Of a stretch of 64,000 nucleotides of DNA, positions 63,101 through 64,000 are shown piece after piece. Under the pieces are notes generated by a model. That model saw nothing but the letters and a program-made list of their open reading frames with translations, ran no database searches and had not been told where the DNA came from. Source of the stretch: Coccinella septempunctata (taxonomy: Eukaryota; Arthropoda; Insecta; Coleoptera; Coccinellidae); NCBI RefSeq assembly GCF_907165205.1, contig NC_058196.1:13186501-13250500 (forward strand). The letters are read 5' to 3'. Within the stretch, counting starts at the first letter, position 1, and every line of letters starts with the position of its first letter. The position numbers and the translations under genes were made by a program.

Positions 63101-64000
63101 GAAGAGATTCGACATTGTGATAAAATACGTAATGACAGAAACTTTTACGTAGAACGGGCAACATAGCGTTGATTCAAAACCCAAAAATGTTTTGACAAGC
63201 TTCATAACCCCCATAGACATAGAGACATGGACTGAGCAATGTCAGCATGAAATTGGCTATTTATTAGAAAGAGAGAAAAGCTCGTCGGGATATACCTTTC
63301 TCTTTTTTGTTCACATAGAGGTGAGTGTAGACCAATCAAAATTCTAGAAAAAGACAACTGCATTCCCGACGTGTTTTTCTCTCTGTCACTTTTTTTGACC
63401 GTATTTCATGCATAGATATAAAGGGAAGGCACAGTCCATGTCTCTATGTCTATGATAACCCCACATTTTCGTACTATACAGAGTGAAATGTGTCAAATTT
63501 CCAACCGACTGCTAAAATAAAAGTGAATGAAGTATATTATATGTGAATCTATGCACTTACCGACGGTTATTTGAATTTTGTACAGCTGTTTCATGCTCTT
63601 TCTTTAATCGTATAAATTGGAAACATAATTGTGTCAATTTTGAATGCTGATTAATATGCTGCAAATCTGAATATTTATTTTCATATAATTTTCTAGGTTA
63701 TATTAATACCAGGGGGGTGAAACCATAGACATAGAGTCTCTATGTCTATGGGTGAAACTCCCTCTTCTATGGTCAAATCTACAACCAAATTGTAGAGTTC
63801 CAGAATTACATCTCGGAGGAAAGAGAGCGAGCAGACTTTGCTCTGATTCGTAGATAGACGTCGATCTGCGCTCTGATTGGACGGTATGACGTAACAGATT
63901 AAAAAGATGCGATTCTGGGGTTGCGTTCACAAACTTACTCAGAGCAAGCTCTGAGTAAGCTCTGATTACCCGAAGCGTTCACAAACGTACTTTTAGTTCC

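Overview
The window reads as insect nuclear DNA: AT-rich, eukaryotic, and almost entirely transposable-element (TE) sequence. The mix of R4/Dong-type LINEs with restriction-like endonucleases, RTE and Jockey LINEs, BEL/Pao and Gypsy LTR elements, hAT, PIF/Harbinger, pogo, Tc1/mariner-like, Crypton-type and Helitron-like DNA elements fits an arthropod, most likely an insect. The exact order cannot be fixed from sequence alone. I see one convincing host gene exon (56,973-58,023, minus strand), which has a signal peptide and a consensus splice donor.

Layout. 1-17.8 kb is a deeply nested LINE/LTR block. A minus-strand LINE (here LINE-alpha; endonuclease half at 16.6-17.8 kb, reverse transcriptase half at 2.5-4.4 kb) appears to be split by a Dong-like LINE copy and a degenerate Gypsy element (Gypsy A, 4,424-15,776). 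Gypsy A is itself split by an RTE LINE (6,601-11,851), which carries a Jockey fragment (6,723-8,701), and by a second RTE-like fragment (12,493-13,467). LINE-alpha abuts a BEL/Pao gag-pol remnant (17.8-19.8 kb). 20-25 kb holds nested non-autonomous DNA elements with 8-bp target duplications. 26.2-31.2 kb is a young Mag-type Gypsy element with near-identical 179-bp LTRs. 31.8-43.2 kb is a Crypton-type tyrosine recombinase gene opened up by a Harbinger element (which carries a further 8-bp-TSD element) and by a stack of TIR elements plus a young Gypsy (Gypsy B, 37,473-42,336). A Harbinger-type MITE carrying a pogo element lies just upstream. 43.6-46.2 kb is a hAT transposase pseudogene. 47.3-51.1 kb is an R4-type LINE bounded on both sides by (TA)n, with a 200-base assembly gap in one (TA)n tract. 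51-56 kb holds a mariner-like element, a three-copy repeat, a Helitron-like end and a PHD-ORF1 LINE.

The most unusual content is at 58.2-63.8 kb. Seven palindromes of 25-34 bp are each flanked by a perfect 8-bp direct repeat, as if a DNA transposon had been reduced to little more than its two terminal inverted repeats and still inserted with target-site duplication. A 243-bp relative with the same end motif and a perfect 8-bp duplication sits at 63,212-63,454. Two of the tiny insertions occupy essentially the same target at 58.3 kb, and at least three lie inside a 553-bp element (60,834-61,386) that has its own 8-bp duplication. A second noteworthy object is a hammerhead-ribozyme-like motif on the minus strand at 656-706.

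Most coding features are decayed (stops, frameshifts, deletions). The best preserved are Gypsy B (one 4-bp duplication in pol and a canonical slippery heptamer before the gag stop), the Jockey reverse transcriptase reading frame, and the R4-type LINE, whose frame is broken mainly by a 212-bp tandem duplication. All assignments come from reading motifs and repeats by eye; no database search was run.
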